Of a stretch of DNA of 64,000 nt, positions 1 to 8,431 are shown one piece after another. Where the stretch lies: contig NZ_JPMX01000024.1 in assembly GCF_000761485.1 (NCBI RefSeq), positions 1 to 64,000 of the forward strand, given 5' to 3'. Position 1 is the stretch's first letter; every line of letters begins with the position of its first letter. The translations under genes and the position numbers were made by a program. Under the pieces are notes generated by a model. That model was not told where the DNA came from. It worked only from the letters and a program-made list of their open reading frames with translations, and did not search any database. This DNA comes from Modestobacter caceresii. Its GTDB lineage: Bacteria > Actinomycetota > Actinomycetes > Mycobacteriales > Geodermatophilaceae.

Positions 1-15
1 GGGCGGGGCTCGGCG

Positions 16-1863
16 ATGGCGGCGGCGGCGCCCACGCCGGTGCTGCGCCGGCTGGTCGCCCGGCTGCCCCCGACCGTCGACGACCCCGAGGTGCCGGCCG
101 ACCGCGCCCGCGCCGGCGACCGGGAGTTCTCGCTGTGGCGGCTGATCCGCCCGTTCCGGTGGCCGCTGGCCGGCGCGCTGGTCCTGGTGGCACTGGACAC
201 CGCGGCGCAGCTGGCGATCCCGGCGCTGGTGCGCGAGGGCGTCGACGACGGGATCACCGCCGGGTCGACGTCCCTGCTGTTCGCGGTCGCCGGCATCGCC
301 CTGCTCGTCGTCGGCGCCGGTCTGCTCGTGGGACGGGGCGCGGCGTGGCTCACCGGGCGCACCGGCGAGCGGCTGCTCTACACGCTGCGGGTGAAGACCT
401 TCGCCCAGCTCCAGCGGCTCGGGCTGGACTACTACGAGCGCGAGCTCGGCGGCCGGATCATGACCCGGATGACCACCGACGTCGACGCACTGTCGGCGTT
501 CCTGCAGACCGGGCTGACCACGGCGGTGATCAGCGTGCTGACCCTGGTCGGGGTGCTGGTCGTGGTGTTCCTCTACGACGTGGTGCTGGCACTGGTGCTC
601 GTCGCGTCGCTGCCGGTGCTGGCGGTCACCACCGTGTGGTTCCGGTCCCGGTCGGTGCCGGCCTACACCGAGGCCCGGGAGCGGGTCAGCGCGGTCAACG
701 CCCGGTTGCAGGAGGACGTCGCCGGCATCCGGGTGACCCAGGCCTTCGACCGGGCCAAGCACTCGACCGCCACCTTCCGCGGGTACGCGCAGGCCTACCG
801 CGACGTGCGGCTGCGGGCCCAGCGGTACATCGCCACCTACTTCCCGTTCGTCGAGTTCCTCTCCGAGGTGGCCGCCGCCGCGGTGCTGGCGGTGGGCGCC
901 GCACGGCTGGCTGCCGGCGACATCACCGCCGGCGTCCTGCTGGCCTTCGTGCTGTACGTGAACACGTTCTTCTCCCCGGTGCAGCAGCTGTCCCAGGTGT
1001 TCGACAGCTACCAGCAGGCCGCGGTGGGGCTTCGCCGGCTGCGCGACCTGCTGCGGACGCCGACCTCCACCCCGGCCGCGGCCGACCCGGCGCCGGTGGG
1101 CCGGCTGCGGGGGGAGGTGCGGCTGGTCGACGTCACGTTCAGCTACCGCGGCGCCCCGGCCCCGGCGCTGCGCGACGTCTCGCTGACCGTGGCGCCGGGG
1201 GAGACCCTGGCGCTGGTGGGCGAGACGGGGGCGGGCAAGTCGACGGTGGTGAAGCTGGTCGCCCGCTTCTACGACCCGACGTCCGGGGCGGTCTGCGTCG
1301 ACGGCGCCGACCTGCGCTCGCTGGACCTGCTGCAGTACCGGGCCCGACTCGGCGTCGTCCCGCAGGAGGCGTTCCTGTTCGCCGGCACGGTGCGCGACGC
1401 GGTCGCCTACGGCCGGCCGGACGCCTCGGACGCGGAGGTGGAGGCCGCGGCTCGCGCGGTGGGCGCGCACGAGATGGTCGCCGGGCTGCCGCAGGGCTAC
1501 CGGACGCGGGTGGGGGAGCGCGGGCGGTCGCTGTCGGCCGGGCAGCGGCAGCTGCTGGCGCTGGCCCGGGCCCAGCTGGTCGACCCCGACGTCCTGCTGC
1601 TGGACGAGGCGACGGCGTCACTGGACCTGGCCACCGAGGCGGCGGTCACCCGGGCGGCCGACGTCGTCGCCCGGCGGCGGACCACGCTGGTCGTGGCGCA
1701 CCGGCTCACCACCGCGGCCCGCGCCGACCGGGTGGCGGTGCTCGACGGCGGGCGGGTCGTCGAGGTGGGCCCGCACGCCGAGCTGCTGGCCGCCGGCGGC
1801 GCCTACGCCGCACTGTGGGCCGCCTACACCGCCGACGAGGACGCCGACCCGCTGATGGACTGA
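16..1863 (+). CDS. ABC exporter half-transporter (membrane domain fused to ATPase)
   Basis: A 615-residue half-transporter of the exporter (ABCB/MsbA-like) type that would dimerise in the cytoplasmic membrane and use ATP to export a substrate I cannot identify. After a basic N-terminus, about six hydrophobic segments occupy residues 50-330. The nucleotide-binding domain follows, with Walker A GETGAGKST near residue 402, signature LSAGQ near 506, Walker B VLLLDEA near 527 and the switch histidine in VAHRLTT near 560; all catalytic elements are intact. The ATG lies 15 bases into the window, so the promoter is not visible and a longer N-terminus cannot be excluded. Such genes are commonly paired with a second half-transporter, which could lie just upstream outside the window. 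It converges on a small membrane-protein gene 31 bases away. Confidence 0.92.
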   Translation: MAAAAPTPVLRRLVARLPPTVDDPEVPADRARAGDREFSLWRLIRPFRWPLAGALVLVALDTAAQLAIPALVREGVDDGITAGSTSLLFAVAGIALLVVGAGLLVGRGAAWLTGRTGERLLYTLRVKTFAQLQRLGLDYYERELGGRIMTRMTTDVDALSAFLQTGLTTAVISVLTLVGVLVVVFLYDVVLALVLVASLPVLAVTTVWFRSRSVPAYTEARERVSAVNARLQEDVAGIRVTQAFDRAKHSTATFRGYAQAYRDVRLRAQRYIATYFPFVEFLSEVAAAAVLAVGAARLAAGDITAGVLLAFVLYVNTFFSPVQQLSQVFDSYQQAAVGLRRLRDLLRTPTSTPAAADPAPVGRLRGEVRLVDVTFSYRGAPAPALRDVSLTVAPGETLALVGETGAGKSTVVKLVARFYDPTSGAVCVDGADLRSLDLLQYRARLGVVPQEAFLFAGTVRDAVAYGRPDASDAEVEAAARAVGAHEMVAGLPQGYRTRVGERGRSLSAGQRQLLALARAQLVDPDVLLLDEATASLDLATEAAVTRAADVVARRRTTLVVAHRLTTAARADRVAVLDGGRVVEVGPHAELLAAGGAYAALWAAYTADEDADPLMD

Positions 1864-1894
1864 GCAGCACGGCCCGGGGCAGAGGGGTCCGTCC

Positions 1895-2332
1895 TCAGTC
1901 CAGCCGCCACGACATGAGCGCCGCGCCCATCGGGGAGAAGTAGAACGCCAGTGCGGCGAGGCAGCTCAGGGCCACCAGCGCCAGACCGGCCGTCACCACC
2001 GGGGCGCTCCGCCGACGGCGCGGGGCCAGGCCGGTCAGTGCGGCGGTGAGCACGGCCAGCAGGCCGAGCGGCGTCAGACTGATGGCGAGCAGGCCGGCGA
2101 GCTGGGTGAGGCCGGCGAGTGGGCCCTGCGGCCAGAGGTCCTTGGGGTCGTACGCGCCACTGGACACCTCGGCCAGCGGCAGGACGTCGAGGTCGTTGAC
2201 GTAGTAGGGCACCAGGATGCCGGCCAGGTAGGGCGCCACCGCGAGCACGGTCGACCCGGCGAGCAGGGCGACCCGGCGACGACCCACCGGTCGGGGCGGG
2301 GCGCTGACCGTCCCCTGTGCCACGGCGCTCAT
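1895..2332 (-). CDS. small membrane protein, tandem paralogue A
   Basis: A 145-residue protein of unknown function with hydrophobic segments near residues 22-44, 75-100 and 113-135. It ends SPMGAALMSWRLD, almost the same ending as its neighbour at 2429-2872 (SPLGSALTSWQLD), and both carry an extracytoplasmic-looking DLD..LPL motif after the first helix, so the two are tandem duplicates. The ATG has no ribosome-binding site but a CAGCCT box ends 7 bases before it (2345-2340), and the same box at the same spacing precedes the paralogue. I see no catalytic motif and do not assign a function. Confidence 0.8.
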   Translation of the reverse strand: MSAVAQGTVSAPPRPVGRRRVALLAGSTVLAVAPYLAGILVPYYVNDLDVLPLAEVSSGAYDPKDLWPQGPLAGLTQLAGLLAISLTPLGLLAVLTAALTGLAPRRRRSAPVVTAGLALVALSCLAALAFYFSPMGAALMSWRLD

Positions 2333-2366
2333 GCCGGGAAGGCTGACAGGTCCGGCCCATCTGGAC

Positions 2367-2413
2367 CAGCAGGCCGTCGATCGTTCACCTGGTCGATGTC
2401 CACCGGCCTGCTG
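2367..2413. terminator. inverted repeat between the two membrane-protein paralogues
   Basis: AGCAGGCCG and its complement CGGCCTGCT face each other across about 27 bases, just beyond the stop codon of the paralogue at 2429-2872. It is a plausible minus-strand transcription stop. There is no T tract, which is usual in such GC-rich genomes. Confidence 0.4.
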
Positions 2414-2428
2414 AGGACGAGCTGGGAC

Positions 2429-2872
2429 TCAGTCCAGCTGCCAGCTGGTCAGCGCGCTGCCCAACGGCGAGAGGAACCAGTACAGGGTGGCCACGCTGCC
2501 GACGGCGACCAGCGCGAGCGCCGCCGCGACCCAGGGGGTGAGGGTGCGCCGGTCGGCGGGCAGCAGGGCGAGCAGCTGCAGCGCTGCGCCGCCGAGTGAC
2601 AGCAGGGCCCCCAGCAGAACCAGCACCAGTGCGGCGACCCCGGCGAGGTCCAGCGCTCCGCTGTGCGGCCACCCCGGGGCGAGCGCCCCGGCGGCGAGCT
2701 CGGGGAGCGGCAGCTCGTCCAGGTCGCTGGTCGCGAAGGGCACGAGCACGGTCAGGGTGTAGGCCAGCACGGGCAGCAGCAGGGCGGCGGCCAGGACGAC
2801 CACCGATCGCCGAGAGACCTGCTCGGCGGGCGCCTGCCCTGACGTCGCCGTGATGACCGCCCCGGTTTCCAT
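2429..2872 (-). CDS. small membrane protein, tandem paralogue B
   Basis: A 147-residue membrane protein of unknown function, homologous over its length to the adjacent gene at 1895-2332: an Ala/Ser-rich N-terminus, a first helix near residues 24-46, the motif SDLDELPLPEL, two more helices and the conserved end SPLGSALTSWQLD. Its upstream CAGCCT box (2885-2880) lies 7 bases before the ATG as in its twin, so the duplication included the promoter. It runs divergently from the acetyltransferase gene at 3058. Function not recognised. Confidence 0.8.
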   Translation of the reverse strand: METGAVITATSGQAPAEQVSRRSVVVLAAALLLPVLAYTLTVLVPFATSDLDELPLPELAAGALAPGWPHSGALDLAGVAALVLVLLGALLSLGGAALQLLALLPADRRTLTPWVAAALALVAVGSVATLYWFLSPLGSALTSWQLD

Positions 2873-3057
2873 GTCCGGCAGGCTGACAGACCCCCGCGTC
2901 CACGACCAGAACGTGCAGGCGTCCGCCGAGTGAGCAGTTGGTGCTGCCCGCGCCGGCGAGTCCGCGCGTGTCGTCGACCAGTTCTGCGCACTCGGGGTCC
3001 GACGAGCAGGGCCGCCGCGGTCGACACGTCGATCCGTCGACGTGTCAGGGTGCCGAC

Positions 3058-3555
3058 ATGTCGACAGGTGGACCGCCGGTGCGGGTGGCCGACGAGGAGG
3101 ACCTGCAGCAGCTCCCGGCCGTGGAGGCCGCCGCTGACGAGCTGTTCGTCCCGCTGGGCATCACCGACCTCCCGCTGCCCGCGACCGCCGGGGAGCGCGC
3201 CCGGGCCTGGCGGGTGCTGGTCGCCGGCCGCCCGGTCGCCGGGTTCGCCGTCCTGGAGCTGGTGGACGGCGCCGTCCACCTCGAGCAGCTGTCGGTGCAC
3301 CCGGCGCACGGCCGGCGGGGGATCGGCACCGCGCTGCTGGCGGCGTCCCTGGACGCGGCCCGGCAGTCCGGCGCCGACCGGGTCACGCTGCTCACCTACG
3401 CCGACGTCCCGTGGAACGCCCCGTTCTACGCCCGGCACGGCTGGTCGGTGACCACCGAGCTGACCCCCGGGCTGCAGGCGTTGCGCCGCCGGGAGACCGA
3501 GCTCGGACTGGACCGGCACGGGCCGCGGGTAGCGATGGTGCGAGTGGTCACCTGA
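3058..3555 (+). CDS. GNAT-family N-acetyltransferase
   Basis: A 165-residue acetyltransferase of the GNAT fold that would transfer an acetyl group from acetyl-CoA to an amine; substrate unknown. The acetyl-CoA-binding turn is HGRRGIGTALL (about residues 82-92), preceded by the strand VHLEQLSVHP and followed by the strand VTLLTYADVPWNAPFYARHGW, here split: VTLLTYADV then PWNAPFYARHG, a typical GNAT C-terminal half. The ATG at 3058 is chosen because a CAGGGT box (3046-3051) sits 6 bases before it, matching the leaderless-promoter pattern of this region; in-frame codons extend further upstream but have no signal. Confidence 0.85.
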   Translation: MSTGGPPVRVADEEDLQQLPAVEAAADELFVPLGITDLPLPATAGERARAWRVLVAGRPVAGFAVLELVDGAVHLEQLSVHPAHGRRGIGTALLAASLDAARQSGADRVTLLTYADVPWNAPFYARHGWSVTTELTPGLQALRRRETELGLDRHGPRVAMVRVVT

Positions 3556-3592
3556 CGGCGCAGCGGTGCCCACGCCACGGAGGGTGCTGTCC

Positions 3593-3636
3593 TACAGTCC
3601 CTCCCCGTGGCAACCGCGGTGCGAGGTAGGCGATGA
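3593..3636 (+). promoter_or_regulatory. leaderless promoter and 9-codon leader ORF coupled to the Nif3 gene
   Basis: TACAGT (3593-3598) lies 8 bases before GTG 3607, which opens a short frame encoding MATAVRGRR and stops with TGA at 3634-3636. That TGA overlaps the ATG of the Nif3 gene (3633) in the sequence ATGA. The arrangement suggests that ribosomes start on a leaderless message at 3607 and restart at the Nif3 gene. Whether the nonapeptide has any role of its own is unknown. Confidence 0.45.
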
Positions 3637-4487
3637 GCGGTCCGGCGGCCGAGCAGAGCGGCTCCGGCCGTTCCCTCGGTGCGGTGATCGCCGCGCTGGA
3701 GGCCCGCTACGACCCGGCGCTGGCCGAGCCGTGGGACGCCGTCGGGCTGGTCTGCGGCGACCCGGCGGAGCAGGTCCGTTCGGTGCTCTTCGCCGTCGAC
3801 CCGACCTCCGCCGTGGTCGACGAGGCCATCGCCGCCGGCGCCGACCTGCTGGTCACCCACCACCCGCTGCTGCTCACCCCGGTGCACGGCGTGCCGGCCG
3901 ACGACCCCAAGGGTCGCGTGGTGCACCGGCTGGTGCGCGCCGGCATCGGGCTGTTCGTCGCGCACACCAACGCCGACCGGGCCGCCGGCCACGGCGTCAG
4001 CGACGCGCTGGCCGCGGCCGTGGGGCTGGTCGATGCGGTGCCGCTGGAGCCGGCGGCCGCCCCCGGGGCGGGGCTCGGCCGGGTCGGGGTGCTCCGGGAG
4101 GGGATCAGCCTCGGACAGTTCGCCGAGCAGGTGGCGATGGCGCTGCCCACCACGCCCGGGGGCGTCCGGGTCGCCGGTGACCCCGAGCGGCTGGTGCGCA
4201 CCGTCGCCGTCTGCGGCGGCAGCGGCGGCTCACTGCTGGCCGCGGCTGCGGCGGCCGGCGCCGACGTCCTCCTGACCAGCGACGTCAAGCACCACCCGGC
4301 GGTCGACGCGGCCGAGGTCCCCGGTCCGGCCCTCTGCGACGTGGCGCACTACGCGTCCGAGTGGCCGTGGCTGCCGGTCGCCGCCGACCTGCTGCACCGG
4401 GACCTGGGCGGGCAGGTGCAGGTCACCGTCTCCGGCCGGCGCACCGACCCGTGGACGTTCCGCGTCGACGGCCGCCTCCGCCGCTGA
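3633..4487 (+). CDS. Nif3-like dinuclear metal-centre protein
   Basis: A 284-residue member of the NIF3/YbgI (DUF34) family, toroidal hexamers with a two-metal site; biochemical role still unsettled, with proposed GTP cyclohydrolase or metal-chaperone activities. The metal-binding landmarks are present: THHP (H76/H77), AHTNAD further on, and the C-terminal pairs SDVKHHP and HYASEWP. The order Nif3, zinc-ribbon protein, RNase HI/phosphatase matches Rv2230c-Rv2229c-Rv2228c of M. tuberculosis. The ATG overlaps the stop of a tiny upstream frame, pointing to coupled translation. Confidence 0.9.
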   Translation: MSGPAAEQSGSGRSLGAVIAALEARYDPALAEPWDAVGLVCGDPAEQVRSVLFAVDPTSAVVDEAIAAGADLLVTHHPLLLTPVHGVPADDPKGRVVHRLVRAGIGLFVAHTNADRAAGHGVSDALAAAVGLVDAVPLEPAAAPGAGLGRVGVLREGISLGQFAEQVAMALPTTPGGVRVAGDPERLVRTVAVCGGSGGSLLAAAAAAGADVLLTSDVKHHPAVDAAEVPGPALCDVAHYASEWPWLPVAADLLHRDLGGQVQVTVSGRRTDPWTFRVDGRLRR

Positions 4488-4553
4488 GCGCACCGGGCCG
4501 AGCCGTTGTGGAGGGGGCCGGGCCGGGTGGTCCGGCGGCCCCGGCGGCGCGGG

Positions 4554-4559
4554 TAGGTT
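4554..4559 (+). promoter_or_regulatory. -10 box of a leaderless promoter (zinc-ribbon gene)
   Basis: TAGGTT sits 6 bases before GTG 4566, and no Shine-Dalgarno sequence is present, so transcription probably starts at or next to the start codon. Confidence 0.6.
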
Positions 4560-4565
4560 GGCCCC

Positions 4566-5306
4566 GTGCAGGCTGACCACTTCGACCAGCAGAAGCTGCT
4601 GGCCCTCGCTGCGGAGGACGTCGCCCTCGCGCAACTCGCCCACCGCAAGCGCACCCTTCCCGAGCTCGCCGCCGTCGACGCCGCCCAGGAGGCGCAACGG
4701 GCCCTCGTCGACGACGTCGTCCGGGCCGAGACCGAGGTGCGGGACCTCGACCGCGAGCAGAAGCGGCTGGAGGGCGACGTCGACACCGTCCGGCAGCGGG
4801 CTGCCCGCGACCAGTCGCGGATGGACTCCGGCGGTGCCACCCCCAAGGAGATCACCGGCCTGCAGCACGAGCTGGAGTCGCTGAAGCGCCGGCAGGCCGA
4901 CCTGGAGGACCAGGTGCTCGAGCTGATGGAGCGCCGCGAGGCCGCCGACACCGCCCTCGCCACGGCGCAGGGCGGCCTGGCCGGGGCACAGGCCGACCAG
5001 GAGCAGGCCGAGCAGCGGCGGGACGCCGCTCTCGCCGACATCGCCGAGGCCACCGGCCAGCACCGGGCCAAGCGCGACGAGATCGCGGGCACCATCCCGG
5101 CCGACCTGCTCAAGGTCTACGACCGGGTCGCCACGCAGACCGGCAGCACCGGCGCCGCCGAGCTGAAGGCCCGTCGCTGCCAGGGCTGCCGGATCGAGTT
5201 CTACGGGACCGAGCTGGCCTCCTACCGCAACGCCGACCCGCACACCGTGCTGCGCTGCGAGAACTGCAACCGGGTCCTGGTGCGCACCGCCGAGTCCGGG
5301 CTGTGA
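4566..5306 (+). CDS. coiled-coil protein with C-terminal C4 zinc ribbon
   Basis: A 246-residue protein: residues about 10-195 form a long charged coiled coil, followed by a zinc ribbon with C205xxC208 and C231xxC234. It matches the actinobacterial family of Rv2229c (CT398-like, C4-type zinc ribbon, DksA-like fold). Function is not established; the family travels with Nif3 and RNase HI genes, as here. Structural relatives have been linked to flagellar or secretion assembly, but nothing like that is nearby. The GTG start is fixed by the leaderless -10 box 6 bases upstream. Confidence 0.88.
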   Translation: MQADHFDQQKLLALAAEDVALAQLAHRKRTLPELAAVDAAQEAQRALVDDVVRAETEVRDLDREQKRLEGDVDTVRQRAARDQSRMDSGGATPKEITGLQHELESLKRRQADLEDQVLELMERREAADTALATAQGGLAGAQADQEQAEQRRDAALADIAEATGQHRAKRDEIAGTIPADLLKVYDRVATQTGSTGAAELKARRCQGCRIEFYGTELASYRNADPHTVLRCENCNRVLVRTAESGL

Positions 5307-5385
5307 GGCGTCCGAAGACGAAGGTGTCGGGAGCATCGCAGGGAGCGCCAGCGACCGAGGAGCGGACCGAGACCGGAGTCGAGCA

Positions 5386-6477
5386 GTGAGGCGGCTCATC
5401 GTCGAGGCCGACGGCGGGTCGCGGGGCAACCCCGGGCCCGCCGGGTACGGCGCGCTGGTGAAGGACGCCGAGACCGGCCGGCTGCTCGCCGAGCGGGCCG
5501 AGTCCGTCGGCCGGGCCACCAACAACGTCGCCGAGTACGGCGGTCTCGTCGCCGGGCTGCAGGCCGCCCTCGACCTCGACCCCAGCTCGAGCGTCGAGGT
5601 GCGGATGGACTCCAAGCTCGTCGTGGAGCAGATGTCCGGCCGCTGGCAGATCAAGCACCCGGACATGAAGAAGCTCGCCCTGCAGGCCCGGGACATCGCC
5701 CGGCAGCTCGGCTCGGTGCGCTACACCTGGATCCCCCGGGCGCAGAACAGCGCCGCCGACGCGCTGGCCAACAGCGCGATGGACGGCAATCCGGTGCGCC
5801 GCGACCTGGCCACCGAACCCGTGGTGGTCGAGGACGACACCCAGCCGACCACGGAGCCCGCCCCCGTCGTCGTGACCGTGACCCACCTGCTGCGGCACGG
5901 GCGCACCGAGCACACCCCGGAGCGTCGGTTCAGTGGCAGCAGCGACCTGCCGCTGTCCGAGCTCGGGCGCGCGGACGCCGAGGCCGCGGCCCGGCACCTG
6001 GCCGGGCGGGGCATCGACGTGATCGTCAGCTCCCCGCTGCAGCGCACCCGGCAGACCGCCGAGGCGGCCGCGCAGGTGCTCGGCGTCCCGGTCGAGGTCG
6101 ACACCGACCTGCGCGAGCTGGACTTCGGCGCCTGGGAGGGGCTCACCGCGGCGGAGGCCCAGGCGAAGAGCCCGCTGGCGTTCCGGCGCTGGTCGGGGGC
6201 GACCGACGTCCGTCCGCCCGGCGGGGAGTCGGTGGCCGACGTCGCCACCCGCGTGGCCCGGGCCCGCGGCCGCATCCTGGACCGGCACGCCGGGGAGACC
6301 GTGCTGCTGGTCAGCCACATGATGCCGATCAAGCTGCTCTTGGCCGCCGGGCTCGGCGTGGGCGAGGACGTCGTGCACCGGGTGTTCCTGGAGGCCGCGT
6401 CGCTGTCGACGGTCACCTGGTCCTCCGACGGCCGCACCTCGGTGCGGCTGGTCAACGACACCTCCCACCTCGGCTGA
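5386..6477 (+). CDS. bifunctional ribonuclease HI / histidine acid phosphatase
   Basis: A 363-residue fusion. Residues 1-135 are an RNase HI domain that cuts RNA in RNA:DNA hybrids; the four metal-binding acids are visible as D9, E50, D75 and D125. Residues about 165-363 are a phosphoglycerate-mutase/CobC-type phosphatase with the catalytic LRHGRTEHT motif and a late SHMMPIK histidine. The same fusion in M. tuberculosis is Rv2228c, where the C-terminal domain is an acid phosphatase with alpha-ribazole phosphatase (CobC) likeness. The zinc-ribbon gene ends 79 bases upstream, so co-transcription is likely. Start is GTG 5386, immediately before the first strand RRLIVEAD. Confidence 0.92.
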   Translation: MRRLIVEADGGSRGNPGPAGYGALVKDAETGRLLAERAESVGRATNNVAEYGGLVAGLQAALDLDPSSSVEVRMDSKLVVEQMSGRWQIKHPDMKKLALQARDIARQLGSVRYTWIPRAQNSAADALANSAMDGNPVRRDLATEPVVVEDDTQPTTEPAPVVVTVTHLLRHGRTEHTPERRFSGSSDLPLSELGRADAEAAARHLAGRGIDVIVSSPLQRTRQTAEAAAQVLGVPVEVDTDLRELDFGAWEGLTAAEAQAKSPLAFRRWSGATDVRPPGGESVADVATRVARARGRILDRHAGETVLLVSHMMPIKLLLAAGLGVGEDVVHRVFLEAASLSTVTWSSDGRTSVRLVNDTSHLG

Positions 6478-6551
6478 CCGCCCGGGGAAGCCGGGGGCGT
6501 CCCCGGCTGTTGGACCAAGGAGTACCGAAGCCCGGCCTGCTGAGGAGTTCT

Positions 6552-7562
6552 GTGACCGCGACCGTCGCCGCCGATGACCGCACCATGTCCGCCACCGAGT
6601 ACGAGACGTGGGCGGCGGAGATCCGCCGGCTGGCCGACGAGCGCGGCGCCGTCGTCCTGGCGCACAACTACCAGGTGCCCGAGATCCAGGACGTCGCCCA
6701 CTTCACCGGCGACTCGCTGTACCTCTCCCGGGTCGCCGCCGAGACCGACGCCCGCGAGATCGTCTTCTGCGGCGTCCACTTCATGGCCGAGACGGCGAAG
6801 ATCCTGTCGCCGGACAAGACCGTGCTGCTGCCCGACCACGCCGCCGGCTGCTCACTCGCCGACAGCATCACCGCCGAGCAGTTGCGCGAGTGGAAGGCCG
6901 ATCACCCCGGCGCCGTCGTGGTCAGCTACGTCAACACCACGGCCGCGGTGAAGGCCGAGACCGACATCTGCTGCACGTCGTCCAACGCCGCCGACGTCGT
7001 GCGCTCGATCCCGGCGGACCAGGAGATCCTGTTCTGCCCGGACCAGTTCCTCGGCGCCCACGTCAAGCGGGTCACCGGCCGGGAGAACATCTCGATCTGG
7101 GCGGGGGAGTGCCACGTGCACGCCGGGATCAGCCCGGCCGACGTCCGGTCGCAGATCGCCGCGCACCCCGACGCGGAGATCCTGGTGCACCCCGAGTGCG
7201 GGTGCACGACCTCGGTGCTGGACCTGGTCAGCCACGGCGACCTGCCGGCCGACCGCACCCGGGTGCTGTCGACCGGGGGCATGGCCGACGCTGCCGCCGC
7301 GACCACGGCGGGCCAGGTGCTGGTGGCCACGGAGATCGGCATCCTGCACCAACTGCGCGCGCTGAACTCGAAGACCGAGTTCATCCCGATGAACGCCCGG
7401 GCGGCCTGCCGCTACATGAAGATGATCACCCCGGCCAAGCTGCTGCACACGCTGCGCACCGGCGAGGGCGCGATCGACGTCGACCCGGACACCGCCGCCC
7501 GCGCCCGCCGCGCGGTCGAGGCGATGATCGCGATTGGCGAGCCCGGCCGCGGCGGCGAGTGA
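6552..7562 (+). CDS. nadA: quinolinate synthase
   Basis: NadA condenses iminoaspartate with dihydroxyacetone phosphate to quinolinate in NAD biosynthesis, using a [4Fe-4S] cluster held by three cysteines. The 336-residue product has the diagnostic [10 protein letters not shown] near the N-terminus, [20 protein letters not shown], the C-C-TSSN segment, HPECGC and a final [12 protein letters not shown]; candidate cluster ligands lie in FCGVHF, CCTSSN and HPEC. I chose GTG 6552 because GAGGAG lies 7 bases before it and a 14-codon extension from TTG 6510 has no signal. nadB and nadC are not adjacent; the NAD synthetase gene is 24 kb away in this window. Confidence 0.93.
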   Translation: MTATVAADDRTMSATEYETWAAEIRRLADERGAVVLAHNYQVPEIQDVAHFTGDSLYLSRVAAETDAREIVFCGVHFMAETAKILSPDKTVLLPDHAAGCSLADSITAEQLREWKADHPGAVVVSYVNTTAAVKAETDICCTSSNAADVVRSIPADQEILFCPDQFLGAHVKRVTGRENISIWAGECHVHAGISPADVRSQIAAHPDAEILVHPECGCTTSVLDLVSHGDLPADRTRVLSTGGMADAAAATTAGQVLVATEIGILHQLRALNSKTEFIPMNARAACRYMKMITPAKLLHTLRTGEGAIDVDPDTAARARRAVEAMIAIGEPGRGGE

Positions 7563-7577
7563 GCCCCACCCGCAGTT

Positions 7578-7634
7578 GATCATCGACGAACGGTGGCCCG
7601 CCTCGGCGTGTCGAGCAGCCGTTCGCCGATGATC
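7578..7634. terminator. large inverted repeat between convergent nadA and permease genes
   Basis: Two 16-base arms, GATCATCGACGAACGG (7578-7593) and CCGTTCGCCGATGATC (7619-7634), pair with one mismatch around a 25-base spacer. The position between two convergent stop codons suggests a bidirectional terminator, although the spacer is long and no T run follows. Confidence 0.5.
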
Positions 7635-7650
7635 GACAGGGGCCCGGTGC

Positions 7651-8406
7651 TCAGCCGCGGAGGAACAGGTAGATCGACACGGCGATGCCGAACACCACGA
7701 TGAGCACGCGCAGCGGGGTGGTCGGGATGCGGGTCGCCACCTTCGCCCCGAGGAACCCGCCGAGCAGGGCGGCCGGTGCGCAGACGGCGACGTAGGCCCA
7801 CTCCACCGGGCCCCAGATGCCGAACACGACGACGGTGACCGACGCGGTGACCAGCGAGATCGCGCTCTTCATCGCGTTGGCCAGCTTGAGCCGACCCAGC
7901 CCCAGCCCGAGGACGCCGACCAGGATCACGCCCAGCGCACCGCCGAAGTAGCCGCCGTAGACGGTGGCCAGGAACAGCGCCACGTACAGCCAGGCCGGGT
8001 CGGCGTGGGCGACGCCGTCCTCCTGCTTCTTGAGCCGCTTGGTGATCATCGTCTGGAAGGCCAGCAGGATGCTGGCGAGGAACACCAGCAGCGGGACGAC
8101 GGTGTCGAAGGCCTCGGACGGCGTGGTCAGCAGCAACACCGACCCGGTCGTGCCGCCCAGCACCGCGACCACCGAGAACCGGATCATCCGGGCCCGCTGG
8201 CCGCCGTACTCCTTGCGGAAGCCGAGCACCCCGCCGATGTACCCGGGCCACTGGGCCACCGAGTTGGTGACGTTGGCCGCGACCGTCCCCAGCCCCAGGC
8301 CGACCAGCACGGGGAAGAGGATCAGCGACCCGCCGCCGGCGATCGAGTTGATGCCGCCGGCCAGGAGGGCGACCCCTGCGGCGATGAGCAGGTCGACAGG
8401 GGACAC
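7651..8406 (-). CDS. TauE/SafE (TSUP) family permease
   Basis: A 251-residue membrane protein with about eight hydrophobic helices, of the TSUP family that moves sulfite, sulfoacetate or related organosulfur anions across the membrane. Family marks are the N-terminal GGINSIAGGGSLI turn and the second-half repeat LLGGFLGAKVATRIPTTPLR, split here as LLGGFLGAKVA and RIPTTPLR. The substrate cannot be told from sequence. GTG 8406 is chosen over an ATG 54 bases upstream because TAGGCT ends 8 bases before it and because the longer form would overlap the divergent gene at 8432. A polar internal loop (KKQEDGVAHAD) separates the two halves. Confidence 0.88.
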   Translation of the reverse strand: MSPVDLLIAAGVALLAGGINSIAGGGSLILFPVLVGLGLGTVAANVTNSVAQWPGYIGGVLGFRKEYGGQRARMIRFSVVAVLGGTTGSVLLLTTPSEAFDTVVPLLVFLASILLAFQTMITKRLKKQEDGVAHADPAWLYVALFLATVYGGYFGGALGVILVGVLGLGLGRLKLANAMKSAISLVTASVTVVVFGIWGPVEWAYVAVCAPAALLGGFLGAKVATRIPTTPLRVLIVVFGIAVSIYLFLRG

Positions 8407-8414
8407 GGCCGCGG

Positions 8415-8424
8415 AGCCTACTGT
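8415..8424. promoter_or_regulatory. overlapping divergent leaderless promoters
   Basis: On the plus strand TACTGT (8419-8424) stands 7 bases before ATG 8432; on the minus strand TAGGCT (8420-8415) stands 8 bases before GTG 8406. The two -10 hexamers share the bases at 8419-8420, and the whole space between the two start codons is 25 bases. Confidence 0.6.
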
Positions 8425-8431
8425 CCGGCCC

